64,000 nucleotides of DNA from Leptospira saintgironsiae. Lineage in GTDB: Bacteria; Spirochaetota; Leptospiria; Leptospirales; Leptospiraceae. A program made the translations under genes and the position numbers. The stretch's first letter is position 1, and each line of letters begins with the position of its first letter. Below are positions 55,636-64,000 of the stretch, piece by piece. The notes beneath the pieces are model-generated. The model was not told where the DNA came from. It searched no databases and worked only from the letters and a program-made list of their open reading frames with translations. The stretch is from positions 124,001 through 188,000 of the forward strand of contig NZ_NPDR01000006.1 of assembly GCF_002811765.1 (NCBI RefSeq), given 5' to 3'.

Positions 55636-56748
55636 ATGTTTTATTTTTTATACGAAAGATTTTTCCAAGACCTAGATTCCTTAAGACTTTTCAGCTATGT
55701 AACTGTCCGTGCTTTGATGGCGGGATTGACTTCTATGTTCCTGACTTTTTGGTTTGGGGGAAGGGTGATCGATTTCTTACATGGATTAAAATTTAGAGAA
55801 AGTGTAAGGGACGACGGGCCAAAATCTCATAGCGCTAAATCTGGAACTCCAACAATGGGTGGTCTGATGATCGTATCAGCCTTGGTTGTATCCGTTCTTC
55901 TTTGGGGAAATTTAAGAAATTCTAATATTCTTCTGTTGCTCGCATGTTCTGTTTCTTTTGCTGCTTTAGGATTTATAGATGATTACATGAAATCTGTAAA
56001 AAAGATCAAGGGTGGAATGAGGGCTCGCACTAAATTTGCAGTTTCTGTGGTTTTAGCTGTGATCTTTTGTGTAGTGTTCTTATATTCTACTGGAGAAGCG
56101 CCAAAGGGTACTACTGGTAAAATCCTGTTCCATTTAACGGATCTATTCTTACCTTTCGTAAAAGGGCCTATTTTGTCTTGGGGATATTTTGCGATCCCAT
56201 TTTCTATTTTAGTAATATTAGGATCTTCTCATGGAGTAAACCTAACTGACGGCTTGGACGGCCTTGCTGGTGGAACTGCAGGGATTGTAGTTGGGACTCT
56301 CGGATTGATCGCATATGTTTCTGGAACACCAGTTGCTGCAAATTATCTAAATATTCCTTATCTTCCTCATGCTCATGAATATAGTGTGTTTCTTGCTGCA
56401 TTAACTGGAGCATTGATCGGATTTCTTTGGTTCAATAGTCATCCTGCGCAAGTATTCATGGGAGATACTGGATCATTATTCTTGGGTGCAACCATCGGAC
56501 TCACTTGTGTAATGTTGAAGAAGGAAATCTTACTAGTCATCTTAGGCGGGATTTTTGTTGCAGAGTCTCTGTCTGTAATCTTACAAGTTGGCTCTTTTAA
56601 GCTGACCCAAAAGAGAATTTTCAGAATGGCCCCTTTACATCACCATTTTGAATTGGGAGGAGTTCCTGAAACAAAGGTTGTCATCCGTTTCTGGATCGCA
56701 GCAATCATTCTTGCGATCATCTCCTTATCTAGCTTAAAAATACAATGA
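55636..56748 (+). CDS. mraY: Phospho-MurNAc-pentapeptide transferase
   Basis: A 370-residue, ten-membrane-segment enzyme that makes lipid I from UDP-MurNAc-pentapeptide and undecaprenyl phosphate. It contains the Asp pair in GFIDDYMK, the [14 protein letters not shown] segment, the [12 protein letters not shown] region and the HHHFE motif ([12 protein letters not shown]). It is 152 bp after murE, wider than elsewhere in the cluster, and overlaps ftsW by 4 bp. Confidence 0.96.
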   Translation: MFYFLYERFFQDLDSLRLFSYVTVRALMAGLTSMFLTFWFGGRVIDFLHGLKFRESVRDDGPKSHSAKSGTPTMGGLMIVSALVVSVLLWGNLRNSNILLLLACSVSFAALGFIDDYMKSVKKIKGGMRARTKFAVSVVLAVIFCVVFLYSTGEAPKGTTGKILFHLTDLFLPFVKGPILSWGYFAIPFSILVILGSSHGVNLTDGLDGLAGGTAGIVVGTLGLIAYVSGTPVAANYLNIPYLPHAHEYSVFLAALTGALIGFLWFNSHPAQVFMGDTGSLFLGATIGLTCVMLKKEILLVILGGIFVAESLSVILQVGSFKLTQKRIFRMAPLHHHFELGGVPETKVVIRFWIAAIILAIISLSSLKIQ

Positions 56749-57896
56749 AGGCACTCGGGAGAAGGTTCAAAGATTTTTGGGAATCTCCCGGTTCCCCTTT
56801 CGATCTGGTCCTAGTTGCATCCGTATTCTTTCTTTTACTTTTTGGAATATGTGTGATGTATTCCAGTTCCTCCGTCACCGCATGGAGAGAATTCCAAGAC
56901 TCCGAATATTTTCTGAAAAAACAATTAGCTTGGGCGACCATTGGCCTTATAGTATTTTTCTTCTTTGCAAATTTTCCTTATAAACGTTTAGAAAGATTCG
57001 CGTTAGGCGGAATTATAGTCAGCGTTTTACTTTTAATTTTAGTCTTTATTCCAGGAGTTGGAAAATCCGTAGGGACTTACTATGGAAGAAACTTCCATAG
57101 ATGGATCGGGATAGGGCCGTATCAGTTACAACCTTCTGAGATCGCTAAGTTGGCAGTGGTAGTTTATCTATCTTCTTTAATCGTAAAACTGAAACTAAAA
57201 GAGACTAGAGATCCTAAAAAGTTTATTCTTCCTGCAGTTTTATTACTCGCAGTTTTGATCTTGATCCTGGCAGAGCCTGCTTTCGGAACCACGATGGAAA
57301 TTTTATTTGTGGTGATAGCTTTTGTATTCTTATTTGGATTTCCAGTTAGGAACCTTCTTCTTGTAGGTTTGGTATCTCTTCCTTTAGCTTATCTTCTGAT
57401 CAGCCAAGTAGGCTATAGAAGAAAAAGAATGGAAGTTTGGTTAGATCCATATCGTTTTCGTTACGATGAAGGCCACCAGTTAGTTACCTCTTTCAGAGCA
57501 TTTTTGGATGGAGGCTGGTTCGGAAATAAATTGGCCAGCGGATATGCGCATAGATATCTAACTTATAGTCATACTGACTTCGTTCTTGCTACCTATGTAG
57601 AGGACTTTGGATTTATAGGCTTTTTATTTTTCTTTGCTTTAGTGATGATACTTCTTTCTAGAGTGTATGTTCTTCTCAAAAGAGTAGAGGACCCATTCGG
57701 TTTTTATCTAGGAGCAGGCTTACTTTTTATTTTGGGGACCCAATTCGTTATTAATAGTTATGTAGTAACTGGATTATTTCCGATCACAGGGATCAGCTTA
57801 CCTTTTATGAGCTACGGAGGATCTTCACTTCTCGTGGTTTTGGCGGCCTTCGGAATCCTTGTCAATATAACCAGAAAAGAAAACATAGGCGTATGA
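56745..57896 (+). CDS. ftsW: Peptidoglycan glycosyltransferase FtsW
   Basis: A 383-residue SEDS-family membrane protein with about ten segments. Conserved features include [45 protein letters not shown] and the C-terminal [17 protein letters not shown]. It polymerises lipid II for septal peptidoglycan, normally with FtsI, which is not in the cluster. It overlaps murG by 4 bp. Confidence 0.93.
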   Translation: MKALGRRFKDFWESPGSPFDLVLVASVFFLLLFGICVMYSSSSVTAWREFQDSEYFLKKQLAWATIGLIVFFFFANFPYKRLERFALGGIIVSVLLLILVFIPGVGKSVGTYYGRNFHRWIGIGPYQLQPSEIAKLAVVVYLSSLIVKLKLKETRDPKKFILPAVLLLAVLILILAEPAFGTTMEILFVVIAFVFLFGFPVRNLLLVGLVSLPLAYLLISQVGYRRKRMEVWLDPYRFRYDEGHQLVTSFRAFLDGGWFGNKLASGYAHRYLTYSHTDFVLATYVEDFGFIGFLFFFALVMILLSRVYVLLKRVEDPFGFYLGAGLLFILGTQFVINSYVVTGLFPITGISLPFMSYGGSSLLVVLAAFGILVNITRKENIGV

Positions 57897-58969
57897 GATC
57901 GGTTTTAATCGCAGCAGGGGGCACAGGAGGCCATATTTCTCCTGGGGTCGCTCTCGCAGAAAGTCTTGTAAGTCGAAAAGATTCTTTAGATATTTCTAAC
58001 GTTTTTCTACATTCTCTTATCCGAAATAAGGATAATCCAGATCTGAAACAAGCTCCTTGCGAAGTGGTCTGGCATAATACTCCTTCTCTTTCCGGAAATA
58101 TTCTTTTATTACCTTTTAGATACGTATTCCAACTTCTAAAGTCTTGGATCAAGTTTAGACAACTTGGTGTAGATGCAGTTGTGGGAATGGGTGGATATTC
58201 AAGTGTACCAGCTCTTCTATACGCGGTGATATTTGGCAAAAAACTGTATCTATGTGAACAGAATTGTATTCCTGGAAAAGTAAATCGTATCTTCTTTAGA
58301 TTTGCAGATAAGGTTGCATTCAGCTTTCCACCTAAAGACACAAAAGTTTCCTGCAGTTGGGAAATATTAGGAAATCCTTTAAGATCTAAAACTATCCCTA
58401 AACTTGCTTTGAAGTTCAGTGATAAATGGGATCCTAAAAAGAAAAAACAATTTAACGTTTTAGTAATGGGTGGTTCTCAGGGAGCAAGACAGATCAATAA
58501 TATGGTAGTCAACCTTATGAAACACGAAGTGATCCAGGAAAGATTCCGTTTTAGGATGCTCACCGGGACTGCATTATACGACGAGGTTTCTAAGAAAACT
58601 AAGGATGCGGATCTTATCTCTTATTCGGATAATATGGCTGAACATTACGATTGGGCGAACCTAGTAATTGCTCGTTCTGGTTCTGGAGTTCTTTCGGAAT
58701 GCGCAGCTTATGCACTTCCTATGATACTCATTCCTTATCCCTTCGCAAAGGATGATCACCAGACTGCGAATGCAAAGTATATGGAAGCAAATGGGGCGGC
58801 CGCTTTACTCGAACAACGAGACGAGGATGAAAGCAAATTATTCCGCATCCTGAACGAGTATGCGGAGAAGCCTGAGCTTCTAAACGAAATGTCTATTAGA
58901 TCATTAGAATGTTCTCATGTAGAGGCATCTACTGAAACCGCCAGTTTTTTCTTCGAAAATACTAAATAA
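57893..58969 (+). CDS. murG: UDP-GlcNAc lipid I transferase
   Basis: A 358-residue GT28 enzyme adding GlcNAc to lipid I. The [15 protein letters not shown] loop, [10 protein letters not shown], the QGARQIN region, [32 protein letters not shown] and the C-terminal end are conserved. The ATG overlaps the ftsW stop; its stop codon shares one base with the murC start. Confidence 0.95.
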   Translation: MRSVLIAAGGTGGHISPGVALAESLVSRKDSLDISNVFLHSLIRNKDNPDLKQAPCEVVWHNTPSLSGNILLLPFRYVFQLLKSWIKFRQLGVDAVVGMGGYSSVPALLYAVIFGKKLYLCEQNCIPGKVNRIFFRFADKVAFSFPPKDTKVSCSWEILGNPLRSKTIPKLALKFSDKWDPKKKKQFNVLVMGGSQGARQINNMVVNLMKHEVIQERFRFRMLTGTALYDEVSKKTKDADLISYSDNMAEHYDWANLVIARSGSGVLSECAAYALPMILIPYPFAKDDHQTANAKYMEANGAAALLEQRDEDESKLFRILNEYAEKPELLNEMSIRSLECSHVEASTETASFFFENTK

Positions 58970-60363
58970 TGGGAAACGGATCTATTCAACAGAGATTAGG
59001 ATTTTCTAAACCTTTTTTTCTTGGTATCGGTGGTTCCGGTATGTCCAGTCTTGCTCATATATTAGCAGATGCTGGTTTCGAAGTTTCAGGTTATGACGGT
59101 AAAAAAAGTCAGATAACTGAAAACTTAGAGAAGAAGGATGTAAAAATATTCTCCAAACTTTCCGATCTGGGAGAGAATATTGAATATGATGCAGCTATTT
59201 ATTCTTCTGCCATTCGTTTGGATTCGCATCCTATTGCGATGTTCTTTAAACAAAAAGGGATCCGATTCTTTCATAGATCAGAAGTTTTGCATCTTTGTTT
59301 CGAGCATCTGACTTGTATTGCAGTTGGAGGTTCTCACGGGAAAACTACAACGACTGCGATGACCGCTCATATACTCAATGATCTTGGATATTCTCCTTCC
59401 GTAATGGTAGGCGGTGATGTTTCCTTTTTAAATGGAGTGGGTGGGAGATTTTCTTCTGGTAAGATTGGAGTTTTCGAATCAGATGAATCGGATGGAACAT
59501 TCTTAAATCATAAAGCCCAAGTGCGTATCCTCACGAATATTGATGAGGACCATCTGGACTTCTATCATACTCGAGAAAAATTATTAGAAGCATTTTCTAA
59601 GTTTATTTCTTCCGGAACCGAGACCGTGGTTTTGGATTCGGATGATCCTGGAATTGCGGATTGCCTTGGGTTAGTGCAAGACAAATCAAAAATTTTCGGT
59701 TTTACTTCTTCGGAAGAGAACACTAAGTCGAAAGATTTTAGAAAATTAGTACATTATAAAATAGAAAATAATAAACTTATATTCTATTTAGATGGAAAAG
59801 AATTCGAGATCAGCTCCAGATTTCCAGGAAAACATTATCTTACGAATTCACTTGCAGGAGTTCTTGCTGCCTATTCTTTAGGAGCAGATCCTAAAGAGGC
59901 CGCAAGGTCTGTTTCTGAATATGCTGGAGTCAAACGTAGATTAGAGTATATCGGAAATAAGAATGGTGTGGATATTTATGATGACTACGGGCATCATCCC
60001 ACTGAGGTCCAAGCAGTTCTTTCTTCTATTCGGGAGTTATCTGGAGGAAGAGGAAAACCTGTGATCCTATTCCAGCCTCATAGATATACTCGGACCAAAA
60101 ACTTATTTCAGGACTTCGCCAAAAGTTTGGACCAAGTGGAGACAGTTCTACTTCTTCCAATCTATTCCGCCGGAGAAGATCCGATTCCTGGAGTTTCTTC
60201 CGAATTAATCGCAGACAAAATGAGGATAAGACCCAAAATCCTTTCGGGAAATCTCGCGGAAGATCTTTCTATATTAAAGGACCTTCTTAAGTCAGGCGAT
60301 GTTTTTGTAAGTTTAGGAGCGGGGAATGTTCGGGACTGGGGACTGGAACTCTTGAATTCCTAA
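58969..60363 (+). CDS. murC: UDP-N-acetylmuramate-L-alanine ligase
   Basis: A 464-residue Mur ligase. The N-terminal GIGGSGMSSLAHILAD loop, ATP site GGSHGKTTTTAMTAHIL, the ESDESDGTF and NIDEDHLDFY motifs, and DDYGHHPTEV in the C-terminal part are conserved. It adds L-Ala to UDP-MurNAc. Last gene of the cluster; murD and murF are not here. Confidence 0.95.
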   Translation: MGNGSIQQRLGFSKPFFLGIGGSGMSSLAHILADAGFEVSGYDGKKSQITENLEKKDVKIFSKLSDLGENIEYDAAIYSSAIRLDSHPIAMFFKQKGIRFFHRSEVLHLCFEHLTCIAVGGSHGKTTTTAMTAHILNDLGYSPSVMVGGDVSFLNGVGGRFSSGKIGVFESDESDGTFLNHKAQVRILTNIDEDHLDFYHTREKLLEAFSKFISSGTETVVLDSDDPGIADCLGLVQDKSKIFGFTSSEENTKSKDFRKLVHYKIENNKLIFYLDGKEFEISSRFPGKHYLTNSLAGVLAAYSLGADPKEAARSVSEYAGVKRRLEYIGNKNGVDIYDDYGHHPTEVQAVLSSIRELSGGRGKPVILFQPHRYTRTKNLFQDFAKSLDQVETVLLLPIYSAGEDPIPGVSSELIADKMRIRPKILSGNLAEDLSILKDLLKSGDVFVSLGAGNVRDWGLELLNS

Positions 60364-60470
60364 ATTCTATTTTAGAATTTCTAATACACTTATTATACTT
60401 ATGCAAAGAGCAATACATCTAAAAAGTATTGGACGAATCGCGAAAATCCCGCATTCTGACAAGTAGTAGA

Positions 60471-61460
60471 ATGAAGTTAGTAATCAATATCCCTTGCTAT
60501 AACGAGGAAAAAACTCTTTCTACGGTGCTTGCCGAGATCCCCAAAAAGATCCCTGGTATCAAAACGATAGAAGTTCAAATCGTAGATGACGGTTCTACCG
60601 ACCGTACCTCAGAGATCGCCGCTGCATACGGTTGTAAAATTATTTCTCACAAAAAGAACTTAGGATTGGGCAGAGCGTTCAAGTCCGGTGTAGAAGCTGC
60701 TCTGGAAAGTGGTGCGGACATTTTCGTAAATACAGACGCGGACAATCAATATCCTTCTTCCTATATTCCTGATTTAATCAAGCCAGTCATGGCAGGTTCT
60801 GTAGACATTGCCATCGGAAACAGAGTGCCTTGGAAGGTAGAATATTTTTCTCCCTTAAAGAAAACTCTACAATGGTTCGGAAATCTGGTTGTTCGGAATT
60901 TAATCGGCACTGATATTCCAGACACTGTTTCTGGATTTAGGGCATATTCCAGAGAAAGTCTTTTAAGGCTAAATGTAACTACTAAGTTTTCTTATGTTTT
61001 AGATACGATCGTGCAAGCAGTCAAAATGGATCTTGCAGTTTCTTCTATTCCGATCCCTACGAATCCACCAACTAGAAAATCCAGATTGTTTAAAAACATT
61101 TTCCAACATATGTGGAAATCCGGAACTTCTTTAGTAAGGTTATTAATTATATATAGACCCTTTCAGTTTTTCGGTGTCTTGGCTATTACTACTTTTATTC
61201 CTGCATTAGCGATTGCGATCCGGTTTCTGATCTTTTTCTATTTAGGAATTGGAAAAGGGCATGTGCAATCTTTGCTATTTGCTGTGGTGTTAGTGATTAT
61301 ATCCGGATTATTTTTAGTTTCCGGGATTCTCGCCTTTCTAATAGGAATGAATCGGAAATTGAACGAAGAGACTTTGTACTATGAAAAGAAATCACATTTT
61401 CGGAAACAATCGGAACTGAATGCAGATAATATTAGGAAAATAAAACTTCGTAATAATTGA
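60471..61460 (+). CDS. Family 2 glycosyltransferase (dolichol-phosphate-mannose synthase-like)
   Basis: A 329-residue enzyme from ATG 60471; the frame extends 14 codons upstream but the GT domain starts right at this Met (LVINIPCYNEEKTL). GT-A motifs: VDDGSTDRTSEIA, NTDADNQYP and a DXSGFRA region. Two C-terminal membrane segments anchor it, as in enzymes that load sugars on polyprenyl phosphate. First of a four-gene polysaccharide set. Confidence 0.87.
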   Translation: MKLVINIPCYNEEKTLSTVLAEIPKKIPGIKTIEVQIVDDGSTDRTSEIAAAYGCKIISHKKNLGLGRAFKSGVEAALESGADIFVNTDADNQYPSSYIPDLIKPVMAGSVDIAIGNRVPWKVEYFSPLKKTLQWFGNLVVRNLIGTDIPDTVSGFRAYSRESLLRLNVTTKFSYVLDTIVQAVKMDLAVSSIPIPTNPPTRKSRLFKNIFQHMWKSGTSLVRLLIIYRPFQFFGVLAITTFIPALAIAIRFLIFFYLGIGKGHVQSLLFAVVLVIISGLFLVSGILAFLIGMNRKLNEETLYYEKKSHFRKQSELNADNIRKIKLRNN

Positions 61461-61505
61461 GTTCTTCCGAAAGCCTTTCCGTAAATAAGATAAAGCTTTA
61501 TAAAT

Positions 61506-62618
61506 ATGAAATCCTCCTCTATTGCCTTACTTGGTCCTGTTCTTCCGTATAGGGGAGGTATCGCGCAATATACTACTTTTTTAAAAAGATCTTTAGAAAA
61601 AGAATGTGTATTAAAAACAATTTCATTCAGCAGACAATATCCTGGTTTTTTATATCCCGGAAAATCAGATAAGGATCCTTTTTCTGATATCGTTTCAGAA
61701 GAAGGAGTCGAATACACATTAGATTGTTATAATCCATTTAGTTGGAAAAATGCCGCTGATTCTATTATTCAAGAAGGAATAAAGACAGTCATTTTAAATT
61801 GGTGGACGATCTTCTGGGCGCCAGCGTTTGCATATATTTCATATCGTTTGCGAAAACGAGGGATAACGACATTATTCTTATGTCATAACTTGACTGATCA
61901 CGACGCTAAGTTTTGGAAGCGTAAATTAAGTTGGTTCCTGCTGTCTCAATCAAATGGGTATATAGTTCATTCAACAGAACATGAAAAACTTTTGCTCTCT
62001 AAATTTCCAAATAAACCCGTTCTGAAAATTTTGCATCCTATCTATCAACAATTTCCTCCTGCTAAAAAAACATTAGGCAAACGAGGGAAATTGGAATTAC
62101 TCTTTTTTGGATTTATTCGTCCGTATAAAGGTCTGGATCTATTATTAAGTTCTTTGGCTAAACTGAATGATCCGGATATTTATCTTACTGTAGTGGGAGA
62201 GCCTTGGGAAAACCCGGATAAGATCATACAAGAAGCAGAAAAATTGAATCTTAAAAATGTAGAATTTCATCTTACTTATACAAGTGATCAAGAAGCTGCT
62301 GAATATTTTGATAGAGCAGATATTATTGTTTTACCTTATCGCACCGCATCCGGTAGTGGAGTGGCTACTATCGCATACAATTATGAGCGTCCAATATTAG
62401 CAACTAGGGTAGGCGGGTTTATAGATGTTGTTAAAGAAAATGAAACCGGTTTTTTAATACAGCCTAATTCTCTTTCAGATCTATCTCAGAAAATTTCGGA
62501 ATTAGATCGTAATAAGTTATCATCTATGAGAGCTGGTATCCGGAAGTTTAAAGAAAAATTAACTTGGGACTATCTTGCACAAAGTTTGATCAAATTTATA
62601 AAAGAAAAGAATGAATAA
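61506..62618 (+). CDS. Family 4 (GT1-like) glycosyltransferase
   Basis: A 370-residue GT-B enzyme. The N-terminal loop GPVLPYRGGIAQYTTFLKRSLE and the C-terminal nucleotide-sugar site (ELLFFGFIRPYKGLDLLL; ADIIVLPYRTASGSGVATIAYNYERPILATRVGG with the distal Glu region) match GT4. The sugar is unknown. Follows the GT2 gene by 45 bp. Confidence 0.87.
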   Translation: MKSSSIALLGPVLPYRGGIAQYTTFLKRSLEKECVLKTISFSRQYPGFLYPGKSDKDPFSDIVSEEGVEYTLDCYNPFSWKNAADSIIQEGIKTVILNWWTIFWAPAFAYISYRLRKRGITTLFLCHNLTDHDAKFWKRKLSWFLLSQSNGYIVHSTEHEKLLLSKFPNKPVLKILHPIYQQFPPAKKTLGKRGKLELLFFGFIRPYKGLDLLLSSLAKLNDPDIYLTVVGEPWENPDKIIQEAEKLNLKNVEFHLTYTSDQEAAEYFDRADIIVLPYRTASGSGVATIAYNYERPILATRVGGFIDVVKENETGFLIQPNSLSDLSQKISELDRNKLSSMRAGIRKFKEKLTWDYLAQSLIKFIKEKNE

Positions 62619-62626
62619 AAGAGGAT

Positions 62627-63622
62627 TTGAATCATTCTACCATGAGTAAATTAAAATCTTTAATAAATAAAATTCCATATAAGATGTGGAGTCGTCTATT
62701 TCTGATTTTTGTAATTATCTTTTTCTGTATCTATCTATTCAAAATCGATTTTTCTAAACTAGAAGGTATTCGTTTCGATTGGGTAATGGTGGGTATAGCT
62801 ACTTTTTTTGGATTAATATTTCGTTTCTGGGGAGTATTTATCTGGCGTTCTATATTGACCGATTTAGGTAGCCAGACTCTGCCTCGATTTCCTGAGATGA
62901 GTTTCATTTATGCTAAGGCTTGGATGGGTAGATATATACCTGGTACTGTAACTTGGATAGCAGGTAAAATTTATATGGCGAACAGCCATGGTATTTCAAA
63001 GAGTCGTTTAGCAGTTTCTTCTTTATTGGAAGGGGGAATGCAAGTTGCGGCTATCGCAACAGTTTCGGCTTTATTGATCGCTTTTGATTTTCGTCTTTCT
63101 CTTCTAAATTTAGAAATTAGATTAATGCTTCTAGGTTTAGGTCTTTTATGCCTTTTGGTATTAACTCCGCCTATCTTTAATCGTTTAATGAAAATCGCTT
63201 TTAGATTACTTCGAAAAACTGAAGCAAGTGAAGAGCTTAGTGTTACCCCAAAAGCAGTTTTTAGATCTTTTCTTTTATATGCTTTCGGGACTTTTATTTC
63301 CGGAACTTCCGTATTTTTTTTGACTCAGGCTCTTTATTCTACCGTTCAATTTGATCTTTATTTTTATCTAGTCGGCGCTTTTAGTATGGCAGGTGCGATC
63401 GGTATGGCTGTTCCGTTTCTTCCAAGTGGGATTGGTATTCGAGAAGGTGCTTTAGTTCTATTTTTGTCTCCGATCTTTTCTGGAGAAGGTGCGGTATTGA
63501 TCGCGATAGTCACTAGATTATGGGCTGCAGTTGCAGATCTATTATTCTTATTTTTTTCATGGCTGATCGTTAAGTTGCCATTTAAATTATCCTCTTTGAA
63601 CGACAATGGAGATAACGGATGA
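62627..63622 (+). CDS. Lysylphosphatidylglycerol synthase-like membrane protein
   Basis: A 331-residue protein (TTG at 62627, or ATG at 62642; the GAGGA at 62621-62625 is too near the first and too far from the second) with about eight membrane segments. The pattern RYIPGTVTWIAGKIYMA, LPSGIGIREGALVLFLS and the topology match the LPG_synthase_TM/UPF0104 family, found as flippase-like proteins in polysaccharide loci. It overlaps the next gene by 4 bp. Confidence 0.82.
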   Translation: MNHSTMSKLKSLINKIPYKMWSRLFLIFVIIFFCIYLFKIDFSKLEGIRFDWVMVGIATFFGLIFRFWGVFIWRSILTDLGSQTLPRFPEMSFIYAKAWMGRYIPGTVTWIAGKIYMANSHGISKSRLAVSSLLEGGMQVAAIATVSALLIAFDFRLSLLNLEIRLMLLGLGLLCLLVLTPPIFNRLMKIAFRLLRKTEASEELSVTPKAVFRSFLLYAFGTFISGTSVFFLTQALYSTVQFDLYFYLVGAFSMAGAIGMAVPFLPSGIGIREGALVLFLSPIFSGEGAVLIAIVTRLWAAVADLLFLFFSWLIVKLPFKLSSLNDNGDNG

Positions 63623-64000
63623 AAAAAGTATTATTTTCCGCTTTCATTGGTGCCGGCAATATAGGTGACGAGGCGATTGCAGAAGTCCTAGTTGATAAAT
63701 TTAAAAAAGAATCATCTATCCAAATCTCAATCTTAAGTAAGAACATTCAAAGAACTGAAAAAATCCTATCAGATCCTAAAATTAAAATATTAAAACAAAG
63801 TATTTTAAGCTTTTTTAATGAAGTAAGACGATGTGATATTTTCGTCTTGTCTGGTGGCGGCTTATTACAAGACGGATCTAGTGCTTTAAATATACCCTTC
63901 TACTTTTTGCAAGTCTTCCTAGCTCGAGCAGTTTTTAAGAAGAAGGTTATATTATTATGCATTGGAGTTGGCCCTATTAAGACATTTTTGGGGAGCTTTT
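63619..64000 (+). CDS. Polysaccharide pyruvyl transferase family protein (cut by window end)
   Basis: An ATG at 63619 overlaps the previous stop (ATGA) and the frame stays open to the window end, giving 127 residues. The start MKKVLFSAFIGAGNIGDEAI and IFVLSGGGLLQDGSS, followed by VILLCIGVGP, match the N-terminal half of CsaB/polysaccharide pyruvyl transferases. It would add pyruvyl or a related group to an envelope polymer. Confidence 0.85.
   Translation, partial: MKKVLFSAFIGAGNIGDEAIAEVLVDKFKKESSIQISILSKNIQRTEKILSDPKIKILKQSILSFFNEVRRCDIFVLSGGGLLQDGSSALNIPFYFLQVFLARAVFKKKVILLCIGVGPIKTFLGSF

Noticed and set aside
1..64000. CRISPR arrays, tRNA/rRNA genes, insertion sequences
   Set aside because: No regularly spaced repeats, cloverleaf sequences, or transposase frames were recognised in a visual reading; a covariance-model scan could still find a missed tRNA.

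Overview
The window is chromosomal DNA from a spirochaete, almost certainly Leptospira. The evidence is indirect but consistent. The coding is moderately AT-rich. There are many GAF/PP2C and hybrid-kinase signalling proteins, lipoproteins with loose lipoboxes, MqnA-type menaquinone synthesis and a reduced division/cell-wall cluster. The species cannot be set from the sequence alone. No tRNA, rRNA, CRISPR array, insertion sequence or prophage was seen; the holin-like protein stands alone.

Layout. 1-6.5 kb: two convergent sensor-kinase paralogues (one cut by the window edge), a thiolase, a YheT-type hydrolase and a soluble PAS hybrid kinase. 6.9-13.1 kb: an efflux operon (TolC-like protein, RND pump, two tandem TetR regulators) behind a promoter covered by palindromes. 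13.2-18.5 kb: a large polytopic membrane protein, then a 2-isopropylmalate synthase preceded by a leucine-rich leader peptide and a complete transcription attenuator, then a TPR protein and a lipoprotein. 18.6-28.6 kb: lipoproteins, a holin-like protein, cysE, a TetR/zinc-dehydrogenase divergon with twin operators, a DsbA/FrnE-like protein, a DUF2817 peptidase, a GAF-PP2C phosphatase, a metallophosphoesterase and a MORN lipoprotein.

28.7-37.6 kb: DoxX, then a long leftward heme-uptake locus. In transcription order it holds an unknown lipoprotein, an HmuY-like lipoprotein, a TonB-dependent receptor, a VOC protein, HmuT, HmuU, HmuV and a HemS-type protein. Three TGAG(N)CTCA palindromes lie upstream, one of them a near-consensus Fur box. 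37.8-48.4 kb: a host-attachment-family protein, an FGGY kinase, a DUF3805-like protein, a hydrolase, a sigma-54 promoter in front of a GAF-PP2C-TPR protein and amtB, a lipoprotein, mqnA, and a STAS-cheR-rhodanese operon. 48.4-52.5 kb: two tandem chemoreceptors. 52.7-60.4 kb: a dcw cluster (rsmH, ftsL, murE, mraY, ftsW, murG, murC) without ftsI, murF or murD. 60.4-64 kb: envelope polysaccharide genes (GT2, GT4, a flippase-like membrane protein, and a polysaccharide pyruvyl transferase cut by the window end).

The most notable items are the leucine attenuator (leader peptide plus mutually exclusive 1:2, 2:3 and 3:4 stems) upstream of a LeuA that appears to lack the allosteric domain; the HmuY-containing heme locus with an unknown partner lipoprotein; the sigma-54 promoter linking a phosphatase to ammonium transport; and the adaptor-less RND operon with twin TetR genes and a composite operator.
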